Shown here: piece after piece, positions 1 through 10,959 of the stretch
Layout of the letters: every line of letters begins with the position of its first letter
How positions within the stretch are numbered: position 1 is the first letter of the stretch
NCBI RefSeq assembly: GCF_000499845.2
Contig: NC_023755.2
Coordinates: forward strand, 8,556,752 to 8,620,751
DNA: 64,000 nucleotides
Source: Phaseolus vulgaris
Taxonomy: Eukaryota > Streptophyta > Magnoliopsida > Fabales > Fabaceae
Direction of reading: 5' to 3'
Program-made: the position numbers and the translations under genes
Notes under the pieces: model-generated
Databases searched by the model: none
What the model was told of the DNA's origin: nothing
The model's input: only the letters and a program-made list of their open reading frames with translations

Positions 1-1
1 T

Positions 2-286
2 ATTAAGTCTGAAGCGTTGAAAAGAAGAGTCAAGTTGAAACAAAAAACCAAGGTCAGACCTCGGCAGTTCCAGGTCGCTGACTTTGTAATGCGGAAAGCT
101 CATCCTTACCAGTTGGAGAATAAGTTGTCTCCAAAGTGGACATGACCGTTTTGTATAGTTGAAGTGCTTGGGAATGGTGCATACAAGTTAGAAACCTTGG
201 AGGGAAGACCCATCCCTCGGACATGGAACGCTGCTAAGTTTTCTTTCCTTTTTGTGCTTTCTTCTTATGTGTTTGTATGCATCTAG
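2..286 (+). pseudogene. Ty3/gypsy pol, integrase C-terminal fragment
   Basis: Frame 2 from the window edge reads through the C-terminal part of a gypsy integrase. Visible blocks are KVRPRQFQVADFVMRKAHPY, ENKLSPKWT and VEVLGNGAYKLETLEG, followed by the tail IPRTWNAAKF, which is typical of plant gypsy pol ends. An in-frame TGA at 143-145 replaces the glycine codon expected after KWT, so the copy is dead. The open frame ends at TAG 284-286. The rest of pol lies to the left of the window. The tail resembles the family whose LTR and gag occur at 6.0-7.9 kb, but that link is inferred. Family identification is by eye. Confidence 0.85.
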
Positions 287-535
287 GGATGGTAATATGG
301 GGCAGGCTGTTCAGGGTCTTTACACCTCATGCATGTATTATATATACAAGTTATGGAAAGGTATAAAACAAAGACTTTTACCATAGTCGCCTTCTTTGTT
401 TGAATCTAACACGGTGGCTAAATAACCACCTTCTTTGCTTGAGGAGAAAAGACTATGCACTGAACAACATCGATCATAAAGCTGTCGTTTTACGGCTAAA
501 ATGATCACCATTTCTCACCTTTTCTGCACCAGTGG

Positions 536-2140
536 TTTGAGCTTGAAAAGTAAACTAAAAACCCTAAGAAGCATAATCAAAATTTTACCAAGAGAAGGAT
601 AGAGCTTAGGAGCTAGAAAGTCTCTAATTCCACGGAATAAGCCTAAAATAGGCTAATTTTGGGCGCTCATGAATGGAGAAGATATGTGGTCCAAATTGCT
701 CTTATGCAATCTCATTTTTTCCTTTTTTTAGTCCCACGTTCCCAAGGATATAAAGTAAGGGGCTTATTCATCTATAAATAAGACCACTTTGTTGAACCAA
801 GTGGTGTTCAATGTTTTGAAGAATCCAAATCCTTTGAAGGATGATGAAGCCTCTGCTTTGCTTGATGCTGCTGTGCTGGTTTAAGCTTTGTTCTGGGGTA
901 GTTCTATGTTGTAATCAACCCTTAGATTAAATCTCAAAGCAATTAGCATTTCATTTTTATCAAAGCAAAATGTTTTTCAAACTAAGTTGAAACAACCGAT
1001 TGTTTTGTCGAAACAACCGATTGTTTACACTTAGATGTTTTGAGAAAGTTTGAAAACTGTTTTTGAATGGTGTATTTTGTTAAGTAACAAAACAACCGAT
1101 TGATTCGAGGAAACAATCGATTGTTTGTTTTAAAACCATAACAGAAAAACTGTTTTCTTTGACTGAGCTTTAAATGCTTTAACTGAATACGCTCCAGTCA
1201 TTAAATGCTTTGACCAATCAATTTTAAATGCAATTAAGAGTTTGTTAAGATTTGATAACAAACTATATTCTTAGATATATTCTGAAAAACTGTTTTAATG
1301 TTTTTAAGGATCTTGAAACAAAGTTTTGATCTAAGAGTTTTTCAAAGAGTTCTGAGATTGCTAAAGAGTTAAGAGATTGATCAAGGTGCTGAATAGGATT
1401 TTACTTGTATTGATTTCAGATATTCATCTGTAACAAGTGTAATCTTTGTAAACTGCTGAACAATTCGTCTGTGTGTGTTGCTGAGATTGGCTGTGTGTTC
1501 TTGAGGTGTTCAAGATCAGCAATCTTAGTGTTGGCCAAGGAGAGTGTGTGTCTTGAGGTTTTCAAGGTCATTCTCTTGGTTGTGGTGTAAGTGATCAAGT
1601 GGTGATTGCTTAGTGGATATCCTCAGGGTTTCTGAGAAGACCGGATGTAGCTCTTGTTTGGAGTGAACCAGTATAAACAACTGTGTACAATTTCTCTATC
1701 CCTATCTCTTTAATTCAGTTTTGTTATTTTGGAACTGGTATAAACAACCGATTGTTTCGCTAAAACAACCGATTGTTTTTCCAGCTTTGTGCTTTTGTTG
1801 TTTTTTTTGAAAAAACTGAATCCTTAATCAAGGTTCTTTCAAAGTATTTTCATTCTAAGGTTAAAAGTCTGCGAAAATATTTCTTAAACAATTCACCCCC
1901 CCTCTCGTTTAAGGCCATATATTCTAACACACTTGTCCCCTTGTACTACTCAACTTTGAACTTAGTAGATGAGCATTTTGCATTCTTCTTGTTCTTTGAG
2001 AGTCAACATGAGAGTAATCTTCCCCTCTTATCCTTCAAGAATCCTTCCTTGAAGAGAGGAATACCAGGTTTCTTACAAGAAACTTGATAATTTTAAGAAT
2101 TTTCTCGTCTTCCACTATCGCTTGAAGATGCTTCCATCAT
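536..2140 (+). repeat. Old LTR (family D), copy 1, split by a copia solo LTR
   Basis: The stretch from about 536 to 784, continuing at 1935 to about 2140, matches copies near 10.96-11.43 kb (+) and 44.94-45.6 kb (-). All share a TATA-like block, TCTATAAATAAGA (here about 768-783), followed by CTTGTCCCCTTG and a region rich in AGAGAGGAA/TTCTTACAAG. The TATA placement suggests the U3/R boundary of an LTR. Outer boundaries are approximate because copies diverge at both ends. Bases 287-535, between the pol fragment and this repeat, show no gene. Confidence 0.55.
790..1929 (+). mobile_element. Sirevirus-like copia solo LTR with TSD CACTT
   Basis: The 1140-bp segment starts TGTTGAACCAAG and ends TTCTAACA. 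It is flanked by identical 5-bp direct repeats, CACTT at 785-789 and 1930-1934, and there is no internal coding region, so it is a solo LTR left by LTR-LTR recombination. It contains several copies of the near-palindrome AAACAACCGATTGTTT, one exact palindrome AAACAATCGATTGTTT (about 1109-1124) and the conserved box GGATGTAGCTC...GTGAACCAGTATAAA (about 1642-1677). The pyrimidine run TTCACCCCCCCTCTCG before the 3' end also occurs in the other copia LTRs here. The same LTR start recurs at 16480. Confidence 0.93.
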
Positions 2141-3252
2141 TTTGGTAATAAAAGTCAGGCCTGGAGGTCTACATGAGATTAATCCTCCATTTTATTTCCT
2201 TGTGTTTTTTTCTCGTCTTGTTCTTAGATCTTTGTATTTAAGTTAGTTAATTTCCTTTTTGTAATCCATGTCAAATTTCATTTTTAATTGATTTTAATAC
2301 TAGTTCCATTTTTCATGAACCAATGCCATGTTCTAAGAATCTCTATTACATGTTTTTAGCTTTATATTTATGAATTATTTAAAGTTTTTTAAGTCTTATT
2401 TATTCCAAATACTTGTTCATAAATAAAACATAATTGTTTTGTTGTTTTCTTCTTGATTTGAACCCTCCTTTGCTTTTAGTTCATAAGCAAAGTTCTGAAC
2501 ACGACTTGTACAATTTTCTTAGTTTTTAGGTGTAGTCCAAGACGTTTTTGTACATTTCCTTCAATTTTTAAGTTGAATATTTTTATTGCACATGACTAGT
2601 ACAATTGCTAGCTTATTTGGAATAGAATTTGAACCTAAGTTTTAAATAGTTTGCAAAATTGAGTATAAAAAGTGAAATTCAAAGCCTTTTGATTTGAAAA
2701 TAGCAAGAAAATTATGAGAAAAAAAGTACATACTAAAGGCTGAAACATATAAAAGCTAGAGAAAAAGATTAGGAAAATTCACACTTTAATCCATACTCTT
2801 AAAGTCTTATGCTTGCTTTTCTAGTTGAATACTTGATTTGTGTGTATAACATCTTTGAGTGAATTTTTTTTTCCTTTCCAATTGATATTGTAGTTGTATT
2901 TTGTTAAATGTTCATTATTCAACTTGCTTTAATTTTTGTTTCAATACTCATATTTGATAAATGGTAAAATATAATTCAGTTTTCCCTTATATTTTGACCT
3001 ATTTTCACAAATAAATATTCATTTTTTTTGTCTGGATTTTAAAAATATGTTATTTTTATTATATTATCATGGAAAAATAATATCAAACCATTATTGTATG
3101 AGCTTACAAAACCAGAGCTTATAAACTAAGAAAGCAAGGGCAACATGCTATATCATAAAATTTAGTATAATTCCGCGATTAAAGGTTTTTCTCAAAAAAT
3201 AAGAAAATATGATATCTTTTGTTGATTTTAATAAAATATGTGTTTACCTGAG

Positions 3253-3322
<70 letters not shown>

Positions 3323-3699
3323 TAGGTAAAAAGACGGTTGTAAATAAAATACAATTTTTAAAAATATGACGATACAGAGAAAGAAGGAAGAAAGATAATA
3401 AATGTTGGAACTGTGAACGTTTTTTATAAAAATAAATAAAAACTGTACATATAATAAATTATATATATATATAACTAATTAGTTCATTATATATTACTAT
3501 TTTTTATTTATGTTTTACTTTTATGCAAGTTTTCTTTTACATTTTTAATCAAAATATCGATTTCAATTTTGTTTCTCAGTTATATATTTTTTTTACCTGC
3601 TTACTTCCATTCTTTTTATATGCTAAAAAACATGAAATTTGATTAGTCCTATTTTATAGAGCATTAAATCAAACTTCATATATTTTTTTATTTGGAAAA
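2141..3699. other. AT-rich intergenic or decayed retroelement DNA, no gene seen
   Basis: No reading frame of recognisable family and no LTR ends were found. Local texture (runs of T, short A-rich blocks) resembles the non-coding leader of old retroelements. It contains the TA microsatellite listed separately. Confidence 0.5.
3258..3319. repeat. (TA)n microsatellite
   Basis: About 31 uninterrupted TA dinucleotides. Such tracts are self-complementary and often length-variable. Confidence 0.97.
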
Positions 3700-3985
3700 T
3701 GTATGGATGACAGAAAGAAAATGTTATCCTAATCCCACATGGAGTAGAGATGAGAATATTTCTTTGTATATAAGTGGCTAGAAATCTCAACGATTTTATG
3801 GAGTTGAGTTAGGATTAAAGTCCACTTTGTAATATGACATTAGAGTCATTTAAAGTTTATCCTAACGAGTATTTATTGGATTTATCGTGACTATTGCACC
3901 GTTATCGGACCACCCATAATATATTGTCCCACACACGAACTGTCAGTCTCGGTGTGAGGAAGTGTATTAGGCTACACTTAATAGA
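3700..3985 (+). mobile_element. TRIM-like LTR/internal fragment
   Basis: Blocks recall the small legume TRIM retrotransposons: AATCCCACATGG-AGTAGAGATGAG, TATATAAGTGGC, GGAGTTGAGTTAGG...AAAGTCCACTT, a degenerate primer-binding site (ATGACATTAGAGTCA where ATGGTATCAGAGCCA is usual), and the internal block TTGTCCCACACACGA...GTGTGAGG. The second LTR is missing or unrecognisable. Assignment rests on remembered family texture and not on an alignment. Confidence 0.5.
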
Positions 3986-4096
3986 ACAAAATGGTATGTT
4001 TTTATTCATCTTTTATGTATAAATTCACTTCATCCTCTTACACATTACACATAGATTGAATAATAAGTGTAAAAGTATAAGAAGCTAAAAGTGAAT

Positions 4097-4425
4097 TTAA
4101 CATAGATAGCAAACACATGTATGGTACTGATCGCTACAAACTCCCACCGCTTTCTCTGATTTGAAATGTGATCTGCAAACCCAGCCACAAGGATTGTTGA
4201 AAGGTTCACAGTGTTGAGAAATGCCTTGTACTACACAATTAGGTTCCACCACTGATTCAACTTCATTTCCTACACAACCACATCACCAATCACCAATTAC
4301 ATACAAAACATAATTAATCTTCTCAAAATTCCTTCATCACACACAAAACATTAAAACTTAAATTAGTGCTTACCAGAAGAAATGAGGAGAACAAGCACAA
4401 GGAGTGAGAAAAAAGAGGTTTTCAT
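4097..4425 (-). CDS. Defensin-like secreted cysteine-rich peptide, two exons
   Basis: Exon 1 is 4374-4425 and exon 2 is 4097-4269, both read on the minus strand. The 104-bp intron 4270-4373 has a GTAAGC donor and a TGTGTAG acceptor. The product is 74 residues. Residues 1-18 form a hydrophobic signal peptide (KTSFFSLLVLVLLISSG), and the mature part carries eight cysteines at 29, 38, 45, 49, 62, 69, 71 and 74. The CxxxC (45-49) and CxC (69-71) spacing is the signature of the CS-alpha-beta fold of plant defensin-like (DEFL) peptides, which also typically have one intron at the signal/mature boundary, as here. No stop, frameshift or splice defect is visible, and a TATA box lies about 70 bp upstream, so it looks functional. 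Which role it has (antimicrobial, reproductive signalling, nodule-type) cannot be told from sequence. It is the only convincing host gene in the window. Confidence 0.86.
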
Positions 4426-4492
4426 TTTCTTTATTTGGTTTGACAGTGTTTAGCTTTCGATAGTGATGGATCTCATGGAAGATCCACATGCA

Positions 4493-4500
4493 TTTATATA
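4493..4500 (-). promoter_or_regulatory. TATA box of the defensin-like gene
   Basis: Read on the minus strand the bases are TATATAAA, about 68 bp upstream of the ATG at 4425. That is a normal spacing for a short plant 5' UTR, and no upstream ATG in between would obviously compete. Confidence 0.7.
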
Positions 4501-4994
4501 GCCCAAATCTAAATAATAATAATATTTGAAATATACTGAACATTCAAAGCAAACGTTGGCACACGTTACGATGAGTTCAGGTCAAACTACTTAGTACTTC
4601 ATCTTCATAAACCTTTTTCCATTCTTGTCTTCTTTCAAAGATTATTTCAAAGATAACGTATGACTCATAATTTGTTTTCCCGATATACACTTTTTTTTTT
4701 AAATTATTGAAATAAACCCCATCACACTTTAATTACCTAAATATACCTGTTATGTTTAATATTTATGACCAGAACAAAGAAGCTAAACTATAACGTATAT
4801 TTTAATCTATTAATAGAGTCAATTATGTTAAAAAAAATCATTGGGAATTGTACTTTCTGAACAACCAATTCTAATTTTACTTTTTTATGTTTTTTTGAAA
4901 AGTTTTGAAAAAAATAGAAGGAATTGGGAAATTAAAAATTAAATAATAATAAATATTTAATATGATTTCTTTTAGAATTTTTATATAATACCAT
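4501..4994. other. AT-rich upstream region, no gene seen
   Basis: Presumably upstream DNA of the defensin-like gene. It has T and A runs and no coding or transposon signature that I can name. Confidence 0.5.
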
Positions 4995-6027
4995 AAACTA
5001 AAATGTGTATTGGTCGGACGTTGATGAGAATAAAAAAGATGCTATTAATAGGAGGAATGGACAAAAGCCAAAACATATGTCAAAAGATAAGGCCCAAGCC
5101 CAAGAAGGTCAAAACCAAGAAGTCCAAGCCCAACCCACGAGGAGCAAGGCCAAGTATTAATAAATGAGCATCAATGAATGTCTCTTTTTGTAATTACTTT
5201 TGTGTAGTTTTTAGTAGAACTTTAAAAGGAAGGTGTAGATATTAAATAAGGGGTGCTAATGTACAAAACAAAGTTACACCTTCCATGTGATATAAAAGAG
5301 TAGGTGTAGATATAGTTTTAGGAGGTGCCAAAGTAGGAAAGCAAGTCACACTTCTCATGTGACTTGTTTTGGCTCCAGTTTTGAATAGTCTAGTTTTTGA
5401 ATTGTGTCTTTTCATTTTCAACCCTCTTCTACTATAAATGGAGAGACCATGCTTTTGTAAATTCATAATTTAGAAATTGAAGAAAGGAAACTCTACTCAA
5501 ATTGAGAGAGAATTGTGAGAGATTTGATCTCATTCACTAAGTCTTATCTTGTGAGCTTTGGAGGGCTTCAAGTGGCGGCAACTAGCACTCATCTTGGATC
5601 ATCATCTCCAAAGTGGCGTGTCCATCTCCTTCAAGTCTTCATCCAATTAAGTTCCTTCTTTCTTCCATCTTCATTTCCATGTTTTTAGCAATTCCAATCG
5701 GTAGTTTGTCTTTTTAGGTGTTGTTCTTTAATTTCCACCGATTATTCTTGTTCATCGTGTGTTCTACTTTCAATTATGTACTTGTAGCTTAATTTGATTA
5801 TGTATTTGTATCGCCAATTCCTTGTGTTGTTTCAGTTCATTGTGAAATGACACTCAATCTTGAGTTTGATTCATCTATTAGAAGACTTTGTACTTCAATG
5901 ATGATTCCTTAAGTTCCTCCACTTGTTCCTAATTGTTTGTCCTTGTTTTCAACTCTTAATTGTTGTCTTTTTTCACATATATTGTTGTGTTCATGTGCTG
6001 AAACTAAAATGTGTATTGGTCGGACGT
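4995..6027 (+). repeat. 27-bp direct repeat flanking an LTR insertion
   Basis: Bases 4995-5021 and 6001-6027 are identical over 27 positions (beginning AAACTAAAATG and ending GGTCGGACGT). The second copy is the start of gypsy LTR B plus nine bases of its left flank. The segment between is the family-C LTR 5022-6000. A normal LTR element gives a 5-bp duplication, so the extra length is unusual. Confidence 0.9.
5022..6000 (+). mobile_element. Gypsy family-C LTR; its 5' end encodes a pol tail
   Basis: Starts TGATGAGAATAA, like the solo LTR at 33020 (TGATGAGAATCA), and shares the downstream blocks TCAAGTGGCGGC and AAGTGGCGTG. The 3' end does not show the CACATCA terminus of the family, so this copy is truncated or rearranged at the right. 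From 5023 an open frame of 45 codons plus a stop (TAA 5158-5160) reads DENKKDA... and ends QPTRSKAKY, which resembles the C-terminus of a gypsy polyprotein. A TATA-like CTATAAATGG lies near 5431. Confidence 0.72.
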
Positions 6028-6653
6028 GTTCGGGTCCTCAATCTAAGCACTTAAATGTAGTAAGCTTGGTTGGATAGGTTATGTGCGAAATACCCAACTT
6101 GGAGCAGGTACGGGTCCAATGACACATTTCGAGGTCAGTCCAAATGTTGAGTAATCTATACAAAAAAGATAATTAAAGTAAAGTTAACAAAAGGAGCATC
6201 TGAATTAGTAAAAGTATATATATCTTTTAAATACAAAAAAAGGTTGTTAGGAATGATGTGACATTGCACACGAAAATAAAGGTGCACGTTAACAGAATGT
6301 TCCTACTGTTGAAATTATATTCTTGTTGTTGAGATTATATTCTTGTTGTTGAGATTATATTCTTGTTGTTGAGATTATATTCTTGTTGTTGAAATAATAT
6401 TCTGGTTTATGAAAATTGTTGAAAGAATGTCTACAAAAGGGGTTTAAGACCTCGATTGAAGGTAAGTTTTTGTGAACCCTACATTGATACAAATTGAAAG
6501 TTTGAATGGTCTCACTGACTTGATCTTCGGAGTGTGATCAGCAGGTAGAACCCCCTTTTTTGTCCCAAAATATCATCATCTCGGAGCAGCACATAGAGAC
6601 AAGTCAAAGTAGAGCTCATCTCAAAGACCGCACAAAGTTAGCCAGCGAGAACA
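6010..6653 (+). mobile_element. Gypsy family-B 5' LTR
   Basis: Begins TGTGTATTGGTCGG and ends GCCAGCGAGAACA, directly followed by a PBS-like TTTGGTGCCCACCGTGG and a gag pseudogene, so this is a 5' LTR. A minus-strand copy at 14114-14720 has matching ends (TGTACTGGTC...CGAGAACA) and the shared block GTGTTCGGGTCC. It carries a 20-bp tandem repeat at 6311-6400. The element is truncated downstream by the copia LTR at about 7881. Confidence 0.85.
6311..6400 (+). repeat. 20-bp tandem repeat inside gypsy LTR
   Basis: About 4.5 copies of the unit GAGATTATATTCTTGTTGTT with few substitutions. The same region of the minus-strand family copy (about 14352-14440) shows looser, spaced versions. Confidence 0.93.
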
Positions 6654-6672
6654 TTTGGTGCCCACCGTGGAG
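6654..6672 (+). other. Gypsy primer-binding site
   Basis: TTTGGTGCCCACCGTGGAG immediately follows the LTR end, as in many plant gypsy elements with TGGCGCCCACCGTGG-type sites. The tRNA it pairs with is not assigned here. Confidence 0.7.
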
Positions 6673-6721
6673 TTCGATAAAACTTGATCCCAGCCACATT
6701 TGCAACTAAGCATTCTACGTA

Positions 6722-7880
6722 ATGAGAAACATGAGACAATGACCGTTGGGATCTGAAGGAAGCGAGGTCCCTGCCTTGCAGAAAATTATGGAGACCATGA
6801 GGGCTCTCCAGGAGGCAAACGAAGAATATCGACATGAGCAAGAGCGAATTCGAGAAGAAGCCAAGTCCGAGCAAGAACGGCTACGAGCAGAAGCCCGAGT
6901 CAACCAAGAGCGCCTTCGAGAGGAAACGCGATTGAGCCAGGCCTGCCTTATGGTAAAGATTAAGGCCTCTCCAATAACTATGGAGGAGCACGCACAAGCT
7001 AATGAGAAGTTGCGCAAGACCAACGAGGAGCTACGAAGGAGCTTGCATTGACAGGGTCGACGTCCCACCTAGGAACGTTCCCCAGACTTGTCATCAAGAG
7101 ATGATCCCAAGTCGTTCTCTCAGCAAATCATGGAAGAGCCTGTGTCGCCCCATTATATCACACCCAATATCTATTTTTTCTCTGGGATAAAGGACATCGA
7201 GAATCATCTAAAGGCGTTCAAGGCTCAAATGATCATCTTTGGTGGGTCGATGCAATCCGATGTAAGATGCTCATGGGTACCTTCATGGGAATAACTCTGC
7301 AATGGTTTAGTGGAATCCCGGATGGTCAGATCACCTCTTTCCTTCAATTCTCTAGAATGTTTAAGGAGTAGTTCTCGACTAATAAGGTTAACCTTCCACG
7401 ATTGTATGATATTTCAATGTCAAACAGAGGGAAGGGGAATTGCTTAAATAATACTTGAATAAATTTTGTGCAGTCTCAGTAAGACTTCAAACTCAGGATG
7501 AAGAGATGGTGGTCACTGCTTTCGTGCAAGGAATGGCAGCCAGCGCGTTCAGTGATTCATTAATGAGGAATCCGACAGAGACATTAGCCGATGCGTGAAC
7601 GAGCTACCGCTCATATTGAGGTCAGGGAGGTTGTGCTTAGGAAAAATGGTAGCTCACGTTTGAAACAACCCAAGTACAAGGAGAACATCCAAGATCGTTC
7701 AGTCATGAGTAGTGAAGTATCCATCGAGAAAAGAGCGGACCAGATGTACGTCCCGTATCTCGCTAAGAAGGATGAACCTAAGGTAAAGGACAGGGAGGAA
7801 ACATTAATCAGACCTAGATTCTGGGTATCTTGCAAAGAACTCATCGACATGCCCGGAGTGTCAGACAAATTGACGTTTCC
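6722..7880 (+). pseudogene. Gypsy (family B) gag pseudogene
   Basis: Gag reading frame starting at ATG 6722 with an early TGA (6740-6742). Next comes a charged coiled-coil stretch (EANEEYRHEQERIREEAKSE... about 6815-7045), stops near 7049, and the conserved gag core: FSQQIMEEPVSPHYITP, FFSGIKDIENHLKAFKAQ, LQWFSGIPDGQITSF and FSRMFKE. A later block is intact in another frame (7591-7880: RERATAHIEVREVVLRKNGS ... ELIDMPGVSDKL). Several stops and at least two frameshifts kill it. It is cut off at about 7881 by a copia LTR, probably by a recombination joint and not by insertion, because the LTR lacks its 5' part. Confidence 0.85.
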
Positions 7881-8638
7881 TTTTGCTGTCAAGCCAATTC
7901 AACCAGTTGTTTTGAGAATTCAACTGGTTGTTTTTTTGAAAACCTTAACAAAATTATGTTAAGTTGTAACAATCTGTTTTAAATTGGAGTATAAAAATGT
8001 TGTTTTACGCTCCTGGTCATTAACTAAGAAAGAGAGTTTTAATCAAAATCAATTTTCAAGATTCCAAAGTGCTTTTGGATCATTCTCAAGTGTGGAATAG
8101 GATTCTCTGTATTCACTATACTTTAATCTTTGATTGTATCCAGGTGTATTCTATTCCTTTCTTCCTTAATCACTGTATTTCTGTGTGACTTGGTGTTGTG
8201 CAATTTCAGAGGGTTGTTCTGAAAATTGTGTTGTTGCCAAAGGTGGTGTGTGTTCTTGAAAGGTTCAAGATCCTCACTTTGGTTTGTTATTCAAGGTTTG
8301 ATTACTTAGTAAATTTGCAGTGGTTAGTTAAGGACTGGATGTAGCTCTTTGTTAAGAGTGAACCAATATAAACATTATGTGTGAATGTCTCTATCCTTAC
8401 ACTCATTAAACTACTTTAGCTTTGATTTTCTAAACTGCTGGTATAAACAATCGGTTGTTTCGAAAAAAACAAATGGTTTGATTTTCTGGAATCAAACTAA
8501 AAACAGTTATCTAATTAGCTGAACGGTTTTCTAATTTATTGATTTCTCATTGTCTTTCACCCTACCATCAATACTTGCGAAAATATTTCAAAAAAAAAAA
8601 TCCACCCCTCCTCTTGTTTAATGCCTCTAATTCTAACA
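7881..8638 (+). mobile_element. Copia LTR, 5'-truncated
   Basis: From TTGCTGTCAAGCCAATTCAACC onward it matches the solo LTR 39478-40546 from its internal position near 39749. It ends with the family terminus TTCTAACA at 8638. It carries the conserved box GGACTGGATGTAGCTC...GTGAACCAATATAAAC (8331-8373). Roughly the first 270 bp of the LTR are absent. Confidence 0.85.
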
Positions 8639-8990
8639 ATATATAGCCAACCCATTCAAAAAAAATTCTTTGGTCAGTGCCATTTCTTTAGTCTCAATGT
8701 ATTCAATTTCAGAATTGGATGAAGTTGTACCAAGAATTATATGATTCTCTTTAATCCCTCTACGTAGTCTTATGTATGTCCTTTTAATTTTGAGGTCCAA
8801 AGGGTATAATAAGTTTGAATTGTTCCTAGCCATACACCTTCTCTAGACCATCTAATGAATACTAACTCGAGCAACAATTTCAATTAACGCACAACAATCC
8901 ATAGTGTGTAACATTGAAAGAAAATAAAATAAAAATATACATATAAAAGAAGGAAAGATTATCAAACAATAAAACTCTATGCCATGTGTT
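8639..8990 (-). pseudogene. Gypsy Tat/Athila-type gag N-terminus and leader, truncated
   Basis: On the minus strand an ATG at 8833 opens a frame reading MARNNSNLLYPLDLKIKRTY. This resembles the N-terminus of Tat/Athila-type gag proteins (LYPLDPEIERT-like). It is cut at 8639 by the end of the copia LTR. Upstream on the minus strand lies a PBS-like site and then an LTR, so order and orientation fit the start of a gypsy element. Confidence 0.55.
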
Positions 8991-9007
8991 CCCAACAACG
9001 GGCCCAA
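8991..9007 (-). other. Degenerate Tat/Athila-type primer-binding site
   Basis: Reverse strand reads TTGGGCCCGTTGTTGGG, close to the TTGGCGCCGTTGTTGGG site of Tat/Athila elements, immediately next to an LTR terminus (TGTTGAACC on the plus strand at 9010). Confidence 0.65.
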
Positions 9008-9009
9008 TT

Positions 9010-10340
9010 TGTTGAACCATTTAGCTTTGCATGGTTTACAAAATAAATCTATTTTTCACCTAATGTAATATAGGGCAATCTAGGTTGAATATTGAGAACA
9101 CATATGTTTCTGGAATCCATTGTTTGATATTCTTTCTTTCATAAATTAAAATGGATGGATTTGAATTGAAATTAGAATTAAAAACATACAAAAATTTAAA
9201 GTGAAGTAAATTGTCTAAAGATAATAGTCTAATAGACCGTTTACTAACAATTAAAATGTAGAATCTGAAATATAAACTTGAAATCTAAAAGGGTGCAAGA
9301 AAATTAAACATAAACTTGAAATGTAAACTAAAAACTAGAATCAAATGGACAAAAACTAAAATTGTAGTGAAGAACCAAAAAATGAAGTATGCATTAGACG
9401 TTTAAAGGAAAAGCTCTCTAAATGATTCAATGAATACATTAATGTGGTGCCAATTAAAGCTACAATCTATCTCTAAAGAAAAAATTAAAGCCCAAATAAA
9501 TTTGTGCAAAACGAAAGCTAAGTACACTTTTAAGCCATCTAGTTGACAATCGTCTACCAGACTGTCTAATAGTTCTACTAAAGAAAAATGGAGCGTCGAA
9601 TAGAATCATGAACAATAGAAATGTAAATTGGAGAATTACAAATGATAGAAATGTAACTTGTGGAAATGTAAGTGACAAATATGTAAATGACAAAAATTGA
9701 TAAGTGTAGAAATGTAAACATGAGAAACGAAAAATAGAGTATGATTGGAATTAAAAGTGCAATAAAAATGAAATGAAACTGATTGAATTGAGTGCATAAA
9801 CTACAAATGTAAAATACATAATTGTAAACAAATAAGAATTAAAATGAATTGTAGTAAAGAAAAGAAAATTTCAATTCCAAAAAAGTGAAACAAAGAAAAA
9901 AAAACCAATAGTGAAGTTGTCTTCAACTTCGAATGAAAGAAACCAAAATATTGATTCCTTGTTAATGATGAAAATACAAAACCAATCTATTTATGTGTTC
10001 CAAAGAAAATGATTTACTATAAAAAAAACAAAATTCCAAAATGATTTCAAAGAAGAACATAACTCATAACTTGAAGAGAGCATCATCTAACATATTTTGT
10101 ATTCATTGTTACATATTTTCATAATTCAATCAACTTCAAAGGTAAATTGGCATAGTGTAAAGCAATAAGGAAATTAAAGCATAAAAAGAAGAAGAGGAAT
10201 TGTGAGAGGAAAAGAAGAACTTGAATAGACAAAGTTGTAAACTGAAATAAACTGAAAACGGAGAAAACTAAAAGCTTTAAAACTAAAATGTAAAAGTGAT
10301 TACTAAAACTACTGAAAAGCATATGTTTCTCTTCACCTAT
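9010..10340 (-). mobile_element. Probable Tat/Athila-type 5' LTR, outer end uncertain
   Basis: The LTR end on the plus strand is TGTTGAACCATTTAGC at 9010, right beside the PBS. The body is A-rich non-coding DNA. A TATA-like TTTATAAAG on the minus strand near 10350 could mark the U3/R boundary, in which case U3 extends further right, possibly to about 10.8 kb. No second LTR copy is present, so the right boundary is a guess. It contains motifs of the CGTCTA/TAGACG type (about 9550-9570, 10470-10497), also seen near 41.6 and 63 kb. Confidence 0.45.
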
Positions 10341-10959
10341 TTCTTCTTTATAAAGAAGTTCTGAATCTTTACAAATGGATGGGTCTTATCTAAAAAAAAA
10401 TTGGGCCCATAAAAAATCTAATACAACATTATCATATATTAAATTGTCTTGAGTTCTTAGGTCGTCTAATGTTTCTTCAGCTCTTTGATCGTCTAATACT
10501 TTTTATCAGCATATTCGGTGGTTTTAATCCTTAAAGTTCCTTTCTTTTCAATCGTTATGATCCAAATATCTTCATTAAAGTTCCATAAGACAAAAATCAA
10601 CTCGAAAATGTTTCTACAAAAATCATAAGCAACAAATCAGACAGTTTATGCAAAATTTTAACTGAAAAAAAATACAATTTTTAAACCATATTTATTACAA
10701 CTCTAATTTTCTATAAAAAATGCAAATGAATACTAAAAAAATGAGAGTTATAAAAGTCCATACATTCGGCCTTTGACCAAGACCATGGCTAGGAGAATGG
10801 AAAAGAAAAAATTACCTTTGAAAGCTCTTCTTTTATGTAGTGTGAATTATTAAAACTTATTTTTCATTTCCTTAACCTTGTATAAAAAAGTGGGAGTAAA
10901 AATTTTATATTGGAATATTAGTTTTCCTCTTCTAAAAAGTAGAAGCATAAAAGGGTCTC
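10341..10959. other. Non-coding, possibly U3 of the LTR to the left
   Basis: No coding or defined repeat boundary was found in this AT-rich stretch. Confidence 0.4.

Noticed and set aside
1773..2087. 104-codon frame across the 3' end of the solo LTR
   Set aside because: It spans the LTR terminus, the target duplication and the flanking LTR, so it cannot be a gene.
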